From Magnaporthiopsis rhizophila (taxonomy: Eukaryota; Ascomycota; Sordariomycetes; Magnaporthales; Magnaporthaceae): a stretch of 64,000 nt of DNA. The DNA is taken from assembly GCA_003049465.1 (NCBI GenBank), contig PYSS01000073.1, forward strand, positions 62,001 to 126,000, written 5' to 3'. Below, in pieces: positions 35,223 to 46,629 of this stretch (the first letter of the stretch is position 1; every line of letters begins with the position of its first letter). Under the pieces are notes generated by a model. That model was not told the origin of the DNA, ran no database searches, and saw only the letters and a program-made list of their open reading frames with translations. The position numbers and the translations under genes are program-made.

Positions 35223-35800
35223 TTAGCGAACGGTCGACTGCGTGGAAGAAAAGATCAAAAGAAGGAAAGGCGCCACTCTTACCATTTGGAGATACTGCTG
35301 TAGTGGTCGCGGTCCCTCGGCTCCTTGGCACCCGTCGTGCTCCCCTCCATATCGCCGTAGGACTGCGTCAAATGAGCCGCAGAATACGGGTCGGAAAAGC
35401 ATTTCCCCATTATCTCCTTGCGGTTCGCTGTAAAGCCCTGCCAGCTCGCGATTCGCTGGCGGAAACGTCGTGGACGGGGTGGGAACTGTGGCTGATGTGA
35501 CGGCTTGGACAGTCGGTGAACCGGTCGACTGCGCAGACGAAAAGGTTGAAAGAAGGATCCCTAGGTCGCTGCGCTTCCGTTTTTGAGATATCGCTTCGAT
35601 GGCTGCGGCTCTTTGGCCTTTTCACGCCCGTGGTGGTCTGCCCCACGCCGACGTATGCCTGCCCCGAATAGGCGTTGCTCCTCTTCCAATTCGCGATGGC
35701 ATCTCGCAATCTCGTCGCCGGCCATGATCGATGCGTGGGCAGGACGTTTTGAGTCTGGTGTGTCCAACTTGGCTGTTTGGCAGGCTAGCAAAGAGGTAGG
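35223..35800 (-). repeat. Tandem duplication of a coding-like segment
   Basis: Two copies of about 285 bp (35223-35510 and 35514-35800) share CGGTCGACTGCG followed by an A/G-rich stretch, and later CTCGGCTCCTTGGCACCCGT / TTTGGCCTTTTCACGCCCGT-type blocks. On the minus strand both translate to similar peptides (TTGAKEPRDRDHYSSISK in the left copy, TTGVKRPKSRSHRSDISK in the right copy), which suggests a duplicated exon in a decayed gene. Confidence 0.45.
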
Positions 35801-36499
35801 CCATCTAAAGGGTGGAGGATGTTTGATGTGGAGAGTGGCAGCAGCCCAAAGCGGCAGGAGCACCGCGCGTTAGAACGCGATCGCCACCAGGCTTTCTACG
35901 ACTCCACGCTTCTTGCCTCTTACGTCTCTTCCTGTACCTTTCTATCTCTCTATCTACCTCTCTTCTCCCATTTTATTTACCCATTTTCTTACCGCTATTC
36001 TCCTGTATCATGCCTTGCCTTCCGCTACCTCATTTCCTGCTCACCCGTTGGGGAAAGATTGCCCTCGGTGCTATGGCATTTTTTTGATACTACTGTTGGA
36101 TTACGCCCGGTGTGCGCGTGCGATAAGTGAAAGGGGCCGGCAGTGGGTATTGGGGGATCCTCCTGGTCCCGGGAGCAGGTTCCGGGACCGCAGAGCGAGA
36201 TCGGAGAAATAACCCTGTGATGACCATCCTGCATGTACATATACCTGTCCTTTTGCGGTACCTCAGGCGGGCAGATCCTTCTCTCCCTAATGCAGGTTAC
36301 AGAGGACCCTTTCCCGGATCGCGGCGTTCCTTATATGTATCACCCTCGGAGACCTCCGAGCCTCCTGGAGTACCGGCTCCTACCAACAACTCTGGTATTT
36401 ACTTCCATCTGTGGGGTTTAAGCCGGAAACCGGGCCGAGGGGATGCCCGAAGTAGCTAGAATGCTTTCTCCTCAGTAGCAAGGGTGAGGAGCACGGAGC

Positions 36500-37040
36500 A
36501 GCGACGCGAAAGAGGTCCCAAGAGGTCGGGCTCGAGCTTGGTTGGACGGGCAGGAAGCTGGTGACGCTGTCAAGGCCTGGTATGCTAAGGACGTCGACGA
36601 AGTCAAGTCAGACAAGGCCCGCCTTGAGAGTGCATTCAGGGAGAAGTACCCGAGCCGTGGATGCGGGTGAAGCTGCCGAGGTTCACTTCCGCAAGGAGGC
36701 TCAGCACTTCAAACGAAAGCCGGAGAAACGGTCTGGGAGCTCCTAAGGAGGGCTGGTGCTCTTCATGCCCAGTGATTCCCACCAAGCCACCAAGCACATG
36801 CTCTTTGACAGCATGATCACCAGCTTTTCTGATGGAGAGCCGGGTGATGAGATTATGGCCAGGGTCGAGAACGTCCTGATGGCCGAGTACTCGCTGGGCT
36901 ACTGCAGGTTGACATTGAAGCAAGACTTGACATTTGTCACCATTGTAATAAAAGAAAACTTTACGGGGCAGTGTTGGGCTAAGCACGTCGTGTGGCTGTA
37001 CCACATTGCCAAAGCCAGGGGCCAAGAAACAGCTGCTTGA
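36500..37040 (+). pseudogene. Retrotransposon Gag-like remnant
   Basis: The plus strand encodes AGDAVKAWYAKDVDEVKSDK followed by ARLESAFREKYPS. After a frame change comes KAGETVWELLRRAGALHAQ, and after another the segment MLFDSMITSFSDGEPGDEI. This succession (Trp in a helix, a FREKYP-type motif, a GETV-x-E/D-x-LLRRA motif) is typical of LTR-retrotransposon Gag capsid regions. At least two frame changes and internal stops show it is non-functional. No pol domain or flanking LTR was recognised next to it. Confidence 0.45.
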
Positions 37041-37559
37041 CTTGAGCAAGTAAATACATTAGGGTTAAAGGTCAAATACAATATACCCCGGCGGGTTGGA
37101 GAGACAGTTTATGCGAACGCGAACGCGAGCGCGGCCCGAGCCCGAGCGGCGGGCGCATGATTCCTCCGAGAAGCTCGGAGGTGTGTGGGCACGAGGCTTA
37201 GGCCCGCGGCGGCGGCCATCTACACCACTGCGATCTCGATCCGCTGTGAGCTCGGCTTTGGTGGCCGGTTTCTTGGGCTTTGCTGCGCCCTCGAGGCCGT
37301 CTCCCTGGGCACTTGGCCCATTAAACCGAAGTATGAGCTGACCGGCGTACCCGTTGGGCCGGTGACCTGCTGACGCCGTCCACGGGCGTCGGGCTGTCCG
37401 GATCACTGCGATGGCCTGCTTCCGAGGCCGGATCACTGGTCTGTGGTCGAGGCTGGGCTCAACTATGGAAAAATACAAAGCATAAACAATAATGAATAAT
37501 GGGATAGTAAATGGTATCGACAAACGCCATAACCAAAAAAAAAAAAAAAAAGAAATCGA

Positions 37560-37987
37560 GATTGAACGCAGCCCGACGAATAGACCAGTCTCCCGTGACG
37601 CTCTGGCAGTGGATCGTGATGTCTTTGAGGAAATCGATGAGGGCAAGCTGCTGCCGAAACTGCCGAGACGGGAATGCAATCACCTCCGGCGTCGTTGTAC
37701 AGAGAGGCGCGCATGCTGAGGGCAAAGGGGGGCTCCCCGATGCCAACTGGTTCGACGTCCTTGCACGTCCGCCTGAAGGTGTCGAAGACGAACCGGTTTC
37801 GACGCTCTCGGGACTGTTGCTTGAATGCGTTCAGGAAGTCAAGGCCGAGCGTGCTGAGGGTGGTCGAGTAGTGCACCCACTTCTTATAGCGCGCGGCTGC
37901 CTCAGGTCCAGCTGCGGAGAGTTCCGATTTGTGTGTTCCGGGGCCCGGGGGTTGAGAGGGGGAACCAGGGCTCGGCGGGAGAGCCAA
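37560..37987 (-). pseudogene. Hypothetical protein fragment, frameshifted
   Basis: The minus frame reads RYKKWVHYSTTLSTLGLDFL and continues through FDTFRRTCKDVEPVGIGEPP and ALSMRASLYNDAGG. Protein-like sequence then continues in another frame (FRQQLALIDFLKDITIHCQS). There is no ATG; the frame begins at TTG just after an in-frame stop. The family is not recognised. A spliced gene is possible, but no good donor/acceptor pair was found at the frame change. The region 37040-37560 holds no other supported gene. Confidence 0.35.
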
Positions 37988-38048
37988 GTGCTTCCATCAG
38001 CTTATCCATGCCATCGTCGATGGACCCCTCAGCGGGCGTTACCGGGCG

Positions 38049-38167
38049 TTGAGCTTTTTCGACGGGAAGAAAGGAAAAAGATAAAAGAGAAAAAGGAGAG
38101 GAAAAGGATATATAAATGAAGGAATAAGGTTTAAAAACAAAAATTTAAAAGCTCTCTGCAATTGAAA
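38049..38167 (+). repeat. AT-rich repeat arm A
   Basis: About 115 bp containing TCGACGGG, GGAAAAAGATAAAAG, GGAATAAGG and ACAAAAATTTAAAAG. The inverse complement is found at 43148-43263. It lies 52-170 nt downstream of the RGS gene stop codon, so it may include that gene's 3-prime flank. Confidence 0.65.
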
Positions 38168-38218
38168 ACACCAAAGCAACTTCCGTGTCTGGCGGGCGGA
38201 CACGAAAGACGTGGCCGA

Positions 38219-40025
38219 TCAACGAACAGTCTCGGTCCAGACCGGCAGCCAAAGAAACAACAGCACGCCCATGGTGGCAAACACGGCACCGCTGGCAAGG
38301 CTCTGGACGACGATCTTGGTCTGCAGGCGGCGCAGGTGCTCGTCCTTGACCTTGAGTTTGCGGTCAAAGATCATCAGCCTCGACAGCGCCCGGAGGACAG
38401 GGTTCCTCTTGCGACGGATCTCGGCCGTGGCGGTAGGGCTGCTGGGCTTGGCAATCTTGGATGCGGTCCCTGTGCTTGAGGAGTTGGTGCTGCTGCCGGT
38501 TCTGCTGCCGGTTTTTGTAACGTTACCGTTACCGTTGCCGTTGCCGTTGCCGTTGCCGCCGTTGCCAGTGCTGGTCCCGTTGCTCCCGGGGTGCTCGATG
38601 CCGTCGCCGTCGTCGAAGCGTTCCCACGGCAGGGGCTGGCGGCGCGAGAAGAGCAGCAGGAAGAAGCAGCTGCCCCTCAGGCCCGACAGCACGAGCGACA
38701 TGCCGAGCCACCACAGCGGCCAGGCGGCAAACGCCTCCCAGCGCGAGTGAGCGCCCGTGCCCGGCTGGAAGGCGCGCAGAAGCAGCAGCAGAAACCCGAC
38801 CGTGGTGAGAACGATGCCCAGGGCGGTGGCGACGCAGACGGTCTCGTAGGTGCCGTTGGAGACGCCGAGCCTGACAAAATTGCGGTGCGAGCAGTTCCTG
38901 AGCAGCATGTACGCGTGGTCGGCCACCGGACGCAGCACCTCTGGATCAACGTAGCCGGCCGTCTCGGCGGCCTCTGACGACACGGTCGGCAACGACGACG
39001 ACGAGCCGGCCGAGGCGGCGACGGTTGCGGCGTGTGCTTGATGCTTGTGCAGGGCTTGCAGGGCCGTCTTCCGCATCGAGGCCGGGATGTTGAGCTCCTT
39101 CTCGGAGCCTGGCAGGAGGTAGGTCTTGATGACGGCACGCAGCTCGGCGCTGGGGCCCAGGTTGGATGTAAAGATGGAAGACGTGACGCGTGATGGGGCG
39201 TCGCTGCTGCCCGGCTTCTCGGGCAGACACTTACCGCCAGCGCACTCTGGCTGGGGCGGCATCAAGTCGCCCATGCCATCCACGGTGGCGCGCAGAGTCA
39301 CGTTCAGACTGATGAGCTGGGCAATGTGTGCCAGTGTATCTGGGCCTGTGGCGAGGAGAGCGAGCACTATGTTAGTGTGTGGTATACTAGCCGGCGATGG
39401 GAAAGAAAGGAGGGCCCAAAATGAGAACGAAACAAACTTGAAAAGAAAAAAGAGAAAAGAAGAAAAGAAAACGCCCTTGCGTTAATCTATTCAACCAATA
39501 AAACTCACCCATCTCGGGGTCCCACGACATGTGCGACATGTTCACCGACGGCAGTTTGCCAAGGGCCTGCGCAAACACGCTGCCGTCCCTCGACTCTGGT
39601 GCCGGCTCGATGGCCTCTAGCTCCTTCTCGGTGAGCTGCTCGGCGGCCTTGCTCCTCATGGCCTTCTCGTAGGCAAGCTCGTAGTTCTTGAACCAGACGT
39701 AGAACTCTAGGTTTTCTGGCGAGAACTCGATGTATTTGAGATACATGTAGAAATCGTAGAGTGACATTGGACTACCTAAATACGGCGAGCAAGGCAGGTT
39801 AGTCAGTCATTGCTGTCATCCTCGTTGGGAACGGAGCGTCTGGGATATGGCCTTACATGTCTTGTTCGCCAGGATCCTCTCCAGTCGAAGACGGTTCGGG
39901 ATGGCAACCCTGGCGCGGCCATCGGGACTGAAGCAGCGCTGGCCTGTGCTGATCTGGGCCGAGTATTCCCTGATGTCCCTATACTCGGGCTTCTTGTACC
40001 ATATCATCCAAGAGGGGATAGCCAT
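38219..40025 (-). CDS. RGS-domain membrane protein, Rax1-like
   Basis: Three exons on the minus strand: 40025-39857, 39775-39509 and 39345-38219; introns of 81 nt (with TGACTAAC branch point) and 163 nt; 520 residues. The N-terminal half is an RGS domain: RLERILANKTCSP, then LYDFYMYLKYIEFSPENLEF and VWFKNYELAYEKAM, continuing into the helix around LRAVIKTYLLPGSEKELNIP. The C-terminal half has three hydrophobic segments (TALGIVLTTVGFLLLLL; WPLWWLGMSLVLSGL; SGAVFATMGVLLFLW). An RGS domain followed by three membrane segments matches Rax1-type proteins, which act in polarity or G-protein signalling. A Gly/Asn repeat (GNGNGNGN) lies between the second and third segments. It appears intact amid decayed sequence. 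Whether it has GTPase-activating function is uncertain. Confidence 0.85.
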
Positions 40026-41948
40026 CTTGAATATGAGCCGCTAGAATAACCGAGGCGGACGGGAGGAGTGCGGGTGGCGGCGACAAGACAGGCAGAAAGG
40101 AGCCAGGAGCTGGAGGGGTGCGAAGGAGCGGCTTGTTTATGTAGAGACTTGGGGGCCCCCGCACGTCGAGTACTTGTGTGCCCGGTGCGACGTCTTGCAC
40201 GTCACACCCCTCCTAGTACAGGAATTCCCCAAGAGCTTGCTAGGCTACCGTTGTTGTGGCTAGACGGTGCACACATGCCGCGACGGGGTGAAGTCCCGAG
40301 GCTCGGGGCCGACCGATCATAATATTAGCCAGGCACACACAAGTGCCCTCCATGTTCCTTTGGGATTTCCACTGGAGGTGAGGCTTTGAGCCGGCGCAAC
40401 CGCTAGTCAGGGGGTTGCTCGGGGCGTACAGGACGTATGGCACCCCTGGCCGTCTCTGTGCGCGTGTCCGCGTGGCATGCCGGCGTTTCTTTGAGCGAAG
40501 CTGGAGCGGAAGCTGAAGATGGCTTGGAGGCTAGACGTTCCTGCGATGGTGCGGTTTTTTTAGTCAGGGTTTCTTCTTGTGCACGTTAATAATGCAAGGA
40601 AACGATTGCCACGTGGGTCATGCTGCCTACCATTGGCCGGCTTGCTCCCTTTTCACTGCGCTTGGGCTCCAGATGCAGGGCACGATGCATCTCGCGATGC
40701 ACCACATGGATCTGTGCGGGTGTTGTTGGCGTCCGTCCGACCGTCGAGTTTTCAATCGGGGAGAAGGATGTGAGAGCGAAGCCCTAGGGCTGCTGGTGTT
40801 GTGCTGCAAATTCGACGCGGGCTGAATCCGGACGAATAGATGGAAACGCCCTGCTTGCCTGGTAGGGCGCCGAGAAATTCCCCGAGGCGACGGCAAGGGA
40901 GCTGAAGGCTGTGGCTTCGATAATGCACTCGGCCTACCACTGTTCAGGCCAAGCCAGGGACGCGTGCAAATTCTGGGCTCTCACTGTCGGCCGGTAGGGA
41001 TCGTATCCGAGCGTCGTATCGTTAGGCGGCATGGACTGATTGGCCGTTTGGAGAGTGCTAGCTGGGGGTCTAGGGCGGCACGCGTGGCCTAGAGCGGAAG
41101 GAGAACAAGGAAAGAAATGAGCGATTTCGTCGGGTGGGCGGCGCTAGGCTGGTTTAGCCGTCGATAGTCCAAGAAAAACGGGGCCAGCTCGAAGCAGGAA
41201 GGCGCGGCAAAGTCGGAAGATGAAGAAAAAAAAGGAAAAAAAGCAACAAAGTGTATGGTATGACCTGTCGATCCCCCACAACTGGCGCCGTGCTCGTCGT
41301 CCAGGTGCTATTTCCGGGCCCGCCCTCGGGACTACCTTGCTACTTTATCCAGGGGTCATGGGTACCTCTTGCTTGTCCGCCGGCTGGGTGAGTACTACAC
41401 TACGGTGTGCTCTCCGGCTTACTTTTTGAGTTGATCTCGTTGATCTCGTCCGGGAAGGAAATCGACGACGGCAACCGGTAGTGCTTGTGGGAGTTGTGCC
41501 ACGGCCGAGTCTTGTCGTACCTACCTAGGAAGTAACTCGGTTGGATCGATTATCTGTTTCTGGCTCTTTCCCTCTTAGGAAAGAGCCGTCCAATCAGAGA
41601 TCAAGATCACAGGTTCTCCGTCTGCCACTAGGACCACCTGAAATATCAGCTCGATTCACTGCTGCCCAAATCACAACAACCAGATGAATGACATCCCCCT
41701 CACTCAGCACCATGCGCTCTTGTCAGACCCAGATCCGGCCTAGCTGCTGCCACGTCCGCCAGCCGCCTGTGCAACCCTGGCATCCACGACGCCTCCTCCT
41801 CTCCCGCCTTGACGAAAACACCCGAGTCTGTCCTTACCCTTGATCCGATGTCCAAATGCGGCGGTCCCAGGGATCAGCGACGAGATTCCCCGGTCTGCTG
41901 ATCGGTTCGTCCAAGAAGGAGCACGGCTGGCGACCACGCTGCCACGTT
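40026..41948. other. Intergenic, no supported gene
   Basis: Contains the RGS gene promoter. At 41562-41587 there is a perfect 10-bp stem (GGCTCTTTCC / GGAAAGAGCC) with a 6-nt loop. Near 41280 the sequence CACAACTGGCGCCGTG resembles a tRNA primer-binding site as found after some LTRs, but no LTR was identified beside it. Confidence 0.4.
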
Positions 41949-42130
41949 CCCTAAAAGAAAGTGCGCAGCATAGCAATTAAGCGGTTTGCACCATTCAACG
42001 TCTAGTCAGATCCAAGTTGTTAGGAAAATAATGCCCGCGCCTTTCTTTATCCCTAAAAAGGTTAAAGCTCCAGGTATTTGGCGGTGGTGATGGTGTTGGT
42101 GGTATGCCTACCGTTTGACTGCTAATACTC
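41949..42130 (-). repeat. Dispersed short repeat, copy 3 (inverted)
   Basis: The plus strand begins CCCTAAAAGAAAGTGCGCAG and CATAGCAATTAAGCGG, and continues to CCGCGCCTTTCTTTATCCCT and TTTGACTGCTAATACTCC. The inverse matches copy 2 closely. Because GCGCAGCATAGCAATTA occurs at the opposite end of the core from copies 1 and 2, it behaves as a terminal inverted repeat. Confidence 0.75.
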
Positions 42131-43147
42131 CTCAGGTTGTTCTGAGACCATGGCTTGCCAGTTTTTTCTTATCAGCCTTTGTCTGGATGATCTCCGTTTG
42201 ACATCGACGCAGCCCGCCATCTAATCCATGTCCCCGGTGCAATGACGGCGACTTCTCGGACGATATCACCAAGGCCTGGTTAGTTGAACACAGCCAGCCA
42301 CCCTGTAACCTCCCTAGTTTCCTTACATTACCCGGCCCGTTGTGCCGAAATGCTAACCAGCATGTCGATCTCGCAGGACTGCTGAGACATCGAGAGGCGG
42401 GCGAGCCGTCGCAAGTGGCCACGACAGGTGGAACGACACGGCTCCCACTCCTTTCGGCGTGACCACCAGCACGGCCTATCTGTTCGGCGAACAGATAGCC
42501 TGTCATTTGAACAGTAACCAGGAAAGGGTAGGTAGATTGATAGGCGCTCCACCCACTTGATCAGCACTGGCCTGTTCAGCCACTGACCGAAGCCTTTGCT
42601 GACAGGATACCAGTGTTCCTTAACAGTGGACAAAGGAATTGCTTGTTCTGCAACCGGCCAGAACCAGCACGGCAATGTCGATCCCGGCCCTAGTAACCTC
42701 ATGGACAAGCGCACCGACGGCGGCTTGCCGCGCTACCTGTCGGACCGCTACTGCGGCCGCGACGACGCCCGTCACTGGTTCATCGATAGCCGCTGGGCGA
42801 GGTTGGAGCCACAACCAGCTGGGGCGCCGCTTCTGGATAGACGACTCGCTCAAGGGCTACAGCGACGCCCGCGGTTTTGCTATAGACAGCGAGCACCGTC
42901 CCGAGAACGGCGGCGACCCGACCGCGACAGCGGTTTAATCCGCGTCCGGGGCTTTTACGGGATGGACCAGAGCACCAATACCAAAAAGAGGAAGAAGATA
43001 AGCTTCGCGCCCAGTCCTTCTATGGGATGGGCCATTCCTGGACCAGCACGCCGGCCAGCACAGCAACAGCAGCTCTACAACTCGCCGTACCTCGCCACGC
43101 GGACGCGGAGCTCCCGTCCAAGCACGGCGCCGACCTCTTCCTGCTAA
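42131..43147. other. Coding-like but unassigned accessory sequence
   Basis: Three plus frames show alternating protein-like patches (GRRFWIDDSLKGYSDARGFA; GLPRYLSDRYCGRDDARHW; STNTKKRKKISFAP), as expected of a decayed gene, but I cannot identify the family or join the pieces. Confidence 0.3.
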
Positions 43148-43263
43148 CCCGTGTTTGCAATTACAAAATCTTTTAAATTTTTGTTTTAAATCCTTATTCC
43201 TTTATTTATTTATTTTTCTTTCCTTTTTCTTCCTTTTATCTTTTTCCTTTTTTGCCCGTCGAG
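43148..43263 (-). repeat. AT-rich repeat arm B (inverted copy of 38049-38167)
   Basis: Plus strand: CAATTACAAAATCTTTTAAA, then TTTTTGTTTTAAATCCTTAT and TTTTATCTTTTTCC, ending near GCCCGTCGAGC. It is the inverse of arm A with small insertions. The homology ends sharply on both sides. Confidence 0.65.
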
Positions 43264-43292
43264 CAGACGGCGTTAGCGTCGGCACGTCGGAT

Positions 43293-43748
43293 GACCGCTT
43301 CGAGAAGGCAGCCAGACCCAAAACTGGCGAAGATCGACACGACACGCATCGCGAAGCCGACCAAAAGAGGTGTCACCCAGCAAAGTAAATTGGGGACAGG
43401 TAATAACGGTTTCGAGAAGGCAGCCAGTGTCACGGCGCGATCCCTTATATAAGGCCTAGCGGGTTGTAGCCCTCGATACGGCAACGTTCCCTTTTGCCTT
43501 CGTGGTGTAACGGGTACTACCTTGGTCTAGTCCCGTGACAGCTAGACACTAAACTCGCGAGGATCGATACGACACGTATCGCGAAGCCGACCAAAAGAGG
43601 CGCCACTCAGCAAAACAAAATGGGGACAGGTATTATAACCGTTTCGAGAGGGCAACCAGACACAAGACTCGCGAGGATCGATACGAAACGCATCGCGAGG
43701 CCGATCAAAAGAGGCGTCACCAGCAAAGCAGAGGGACGGGTATTCTCC
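43293..43748 (+). repeat. Minisatellite, about 115-bp unit, three copies
   Basis: Each unit contains CGAGAAGGCAGCCAGAC, CGCGAGGATCGATACGACAC, CGCATCGCGAAGCCGACCAA and AAGAGGCGTCAC...GGGGACAGGTA. Copy 1 is 43293-43409. Copy 2 starts at 43410 and is split by a solo LTR. Copy 3 is 43646-43748. On the minus strand the units encode related peptides, but no gene is supported. Confidence 0.75.
43428..43540. mobile_element. Solo LTR, 113 bp, in minisatellite unit 2
   Basis: Begins TGTCACGG and ends CCGTGACA, a perfect 8-bp terminal inversion with TG...CA ends, and contains a TATA-like CTTATATAAGG. It interrupts a minisatellite unit whose uninterrupted form is seen in copies 1 and 3. The flanks are GCCAG (43423-43427) and GCTAG (43541-43545), a 5-bp target duplication with one C/T difference. 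No internal region is present, so it is a solo LTR. Confidence 0.75.
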
Positions 43749-44000
43749 CCGATCACAAACACATCGATTGCACCCTCCTCGTCGCCAGCAGCAGCCTCCG
43801 CAGGTCATGGGGAGTTCGAGCTTAAGCCCGAGCCAACGGCAAATCCACCGCAGAGTGCGGCAAGAGGGGTAACAGGAGGAGCAAGACAAGCCCTCCAACA
43901 GCAACGCGAACCCGGGGATGCTGAGCTGAAGCGTGTCCGCGAGCAGCGCGGCCATTACCATGGCTGGCCTGGCATAGCCCGTTTGACGGCGAGGGGCAAA

Positions 44001-44168
44001 GGGGAACAGCCTTGTGAGAGCGGGACACGGGAACAGCCTCGTAAAGAGGCGTGCGGGAGTTGTCGCGAAAGCGACGCGGGGCACGGGAACAGCCTTGTGA
44101 TGAGGCGTGCGGGAGCGAAAGAGAACAGCCTCGTGATGAGCAGTGCGGGAGCTGTCGCGAAAGCGCGG
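44001..44168 (+). repeat. Short minisatellite, GGAACAGCC units
   Basis: Four copies of (G/A)GGGAACAGCCT(C/T)GTGA-like sequence at about 44001, 44028, 44082 and 44121, the later ones followed by GCGTGCGGGAG(C/T)TGTCGCGAAAGC-type blocks. Confidence 0.7.
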
Positions 44169-44179
44169 CCTGGGATAGG

Positions 44180-45740
44180 ACACACCCAAGATGAGCAGGT
44201 CAGGCATCCTGGCGGGTGTGAGCCAGAATATGGCATGGGGGGGCAGTGTTGCGGTGGAAGTTACCGCCAATGGCGGTACACCGAGACGCTGTTACGTGAA
44301 AAGGACAGAGCACCGCAGCCAGTACGTTGACACGTATCAGGGGGAGTCGGACGAAGCACAGCATTCCGTAGCTGAAGGATATAAGAAATGTGCCCATTTA
44401 CTACACATGGCAGGAATTGAAACAGCCTTGGCCGCGACCAGGACCAAACACATCGACGCCAGGCCCGCGTACTGCACCCAATACCGGCGGTGGCACACAT
44501 GGTTCTCACGCAAAAGGGCAATGCCGCCCTTGTCATGCCCAGCACGCAGAAATTCTGCGTCGACCCACGGAACGGGCGCGAATCCGTGAGCATGTATATG
44601 GCTGCGTTTCACGGAGGGGTCTCTTTCGCCATCCGGATTAGGCGGCGATGCTGTTGTAGAAGTCATATAGCCGTCCAAGATAATCGCCCACCTGCCTCTT
44701 GGGAGAGAGGGGAATCCGGTCGGGGCCCGGGGACTGTCGCAACTCCCATGACCAGGTAGGTAGGTAGGTAGGTGGTCAGCAATCTCTGGGCGCGGGCACT
44801 TGGAACACCAGGACTCGTTGCAATGCGCTTTTTTGCCGTCCACACGAACAAGACATGGTACCTACACAACCTCACCTAACGAATATTCCCAGTTTACCAC
44901 CCGTTTTGTCCAGCACCGGAGTGGCTTGCATGGCATGGCCAGGCGTTACGCCAGATCGCTCGCCTGGCGTGGGCACTTGGCCCATCAAAGCGTCGACTGC
45001 ATGTGGATCATCCAATATCTTCTTCGTTTTTTTTTGACGCTGCCGATAAAACCACAACATATCTTCCTATGCGAGGCGTTTAAAAGCCTTATGGCGGTGG
45101 TTTCGGCTGGCATACGACTTAAAAAAAAAAGATAGAGGATGTCGATGGGTTGGCTGCTGTACGCTGCTATCCCTTAAATAGGACAAAAAGTCGGGTCGTG
45201 TCTTTTGTGCGTCGGCCAGCTTGCTTACGTACAATCTTTTGAAGATCCCATGACTTACCTAGCCAAATCCTCGACTTCCCTTCGGCCAAACGACGGCCCG
45301 CTACGTCGGCTGCTTCAGATAAGCGCGGCGGAGCATCAGTCATGGGAGCGTCGTCACCGCCTGGATCGTATGGCAGCGTAGATCGACGATGGGGAGATTG
45401 TTCCAGAGGCGGGCGCCTCAAAGGGTCTTGCCGTGATGATGACGGGCCCTCTGGATCATCATGCATGCGCTCCACATGCTTATCGAAACGATGTGCAGCG
45501 AGGGCCGGTTCAAACGTGCAATCCAGACTGACGTCACGGCTTCTGCGCGGAAGGAAGACGTCCTGGCCTAGGATGATGTCGTAAGAACCCTCCCATGATC
45601 CAGAAGAGGACGGAGACGGCAATACCCTCGGCCTCGAGATCCAGCAGAAGGGAGTCATTGACGTGCAGGACTTTTTGATCGGCCCAGCTTGATGCGGATG
45701 CCCATATTAGCGGACCATAGCTGTAGTCCGACTAGCGAAC
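44180..45740. other. Accessory sequence, no supported gene
   Basis: A plus frame at about 44490-44640 gives a protein-like patch (GNAALVMPSTQKFCVDPRNG). A minus frame at 45167-45658 has SYDIILGQDVFL, superficially like retropepsin regions. Neither can be extended or assigned. Short GTAG repeats lie at 44756-44772. Confidence 0.3.
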
Positions 45741-45744
45741 TCTG

Positions 45745-46629
45745 GGGCAGATGAGGTTTATAATCGGTTTGGTTGACGCAGAGGTGGGACGAAAACGAGT
45801 CCTGCAGGCTTCAGCTTGGCCAACTCGACCATCTTGTCCTGGATCGCAGCGTCGAGCTCCGGCTCCGATCTCGCGCCAGCACAGAGTCCACCATCTTGCC
45901 CTCGGCCACCTCGTCCGTAATAAGGCGTGGGGAGAAAGCAGGGCAGAATCCGGGCAGACGTTGCGTTCTCGCAGACGACAGACGCATGTCGCCTCGGCAA
46001 GGCAAGCTCCAACAGTGGTCCGTGCACCTTTGCGTTCCACGCCGCTTCGGCACGACGGAGAGCCAAGCAACTCCTCGCGCAGTCTTTGATGCTACGGACC
46101 TTGCAAAACTCAGCATGAGCGATGCGTGCTTGAAACGTGGCGCACTCAGCATTGCCGGCAAACAGAGCAGAGACGGGAAGGTAGTAGAAAAATGGTTCCT
46201 CTTGTCCCATCTCGTCTTTATCGCTTCATCCCTCGGGTTTCCGGTAGACGGAGTCTGGGGTGCGGATGACCTCAGTACAAAGCGTCGATCTTTTCGCGAA
46301 TCTCAGTGGGATAAATGCCCGTCTGGTATTTGGTAGCAGCGAGGATGTCGTAATAATAAAGCTCCCGCACGTCTTCAGGGAGTTGTTCCAGGCCGGCATT
46401 GTCGTCAAGCGAGTCGAACAGAACGGGGTTTGTCAGGCGCTGTAAGCCAGTAATGTTCTCAACAAGGGCCGGCGTTGGAGCTTCTGTCTTGGTGGTCGGA
46501 TGCGGTGGATACAGCGGGGCCGGGCGACGAGCTCCCGGTCCGCGCGGCCGAAGACGGAGGGTTCAAGTTGGGCTCGACGCCAGGCAGACTCGATAGCCAG
46601 CGAAAGACGGCAGAGTTGTTGCTGGACAT
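45745..46629 (-). pseudogene. PD-(D/E)XK nuclease-like family pseudogene
   Basis: The minus strand starts with ATG at 46629 (reading VFRWLSSLPGV), then after a frame change gives VENITGLQRLTNPVLFDSL and LPEDVRELYYYDILAATKYQ and YPTEIREKIDAL, ending at an in-frame TGA. A further frame continues CARSCLALRRAEAAWNAKVH, GPLLELAL and VCENATSARILP, then another change gives EGKMVD, and another PELDAAIQDKMVELAKL. The order of motifs (WL at the N-terminus, RELY block, E-x-x-WN-x-x-VH-x-(P)LL, NATSARI, KMVD) matches a fungal PD-(D/E)XK-like family (PDDEXK_12 type, from memory of the family). At least three frameshifts and one stop make it non-functional. Confidence 0.65.

Noticed and set aside
43293..44168. 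CRISPR-like array
   Set aside because: Fungal context, units of about 115 bp and 30-50 bp without unique spacers; these are minisatellites.
45500..45658. SYDIILGQDVFL as a retropepsin or pol remnant
   Set aside because: Only one short resemblance, with no catalytic DTG/DSG upstream and no neighbouring reverse transcriptase; too weak to call.
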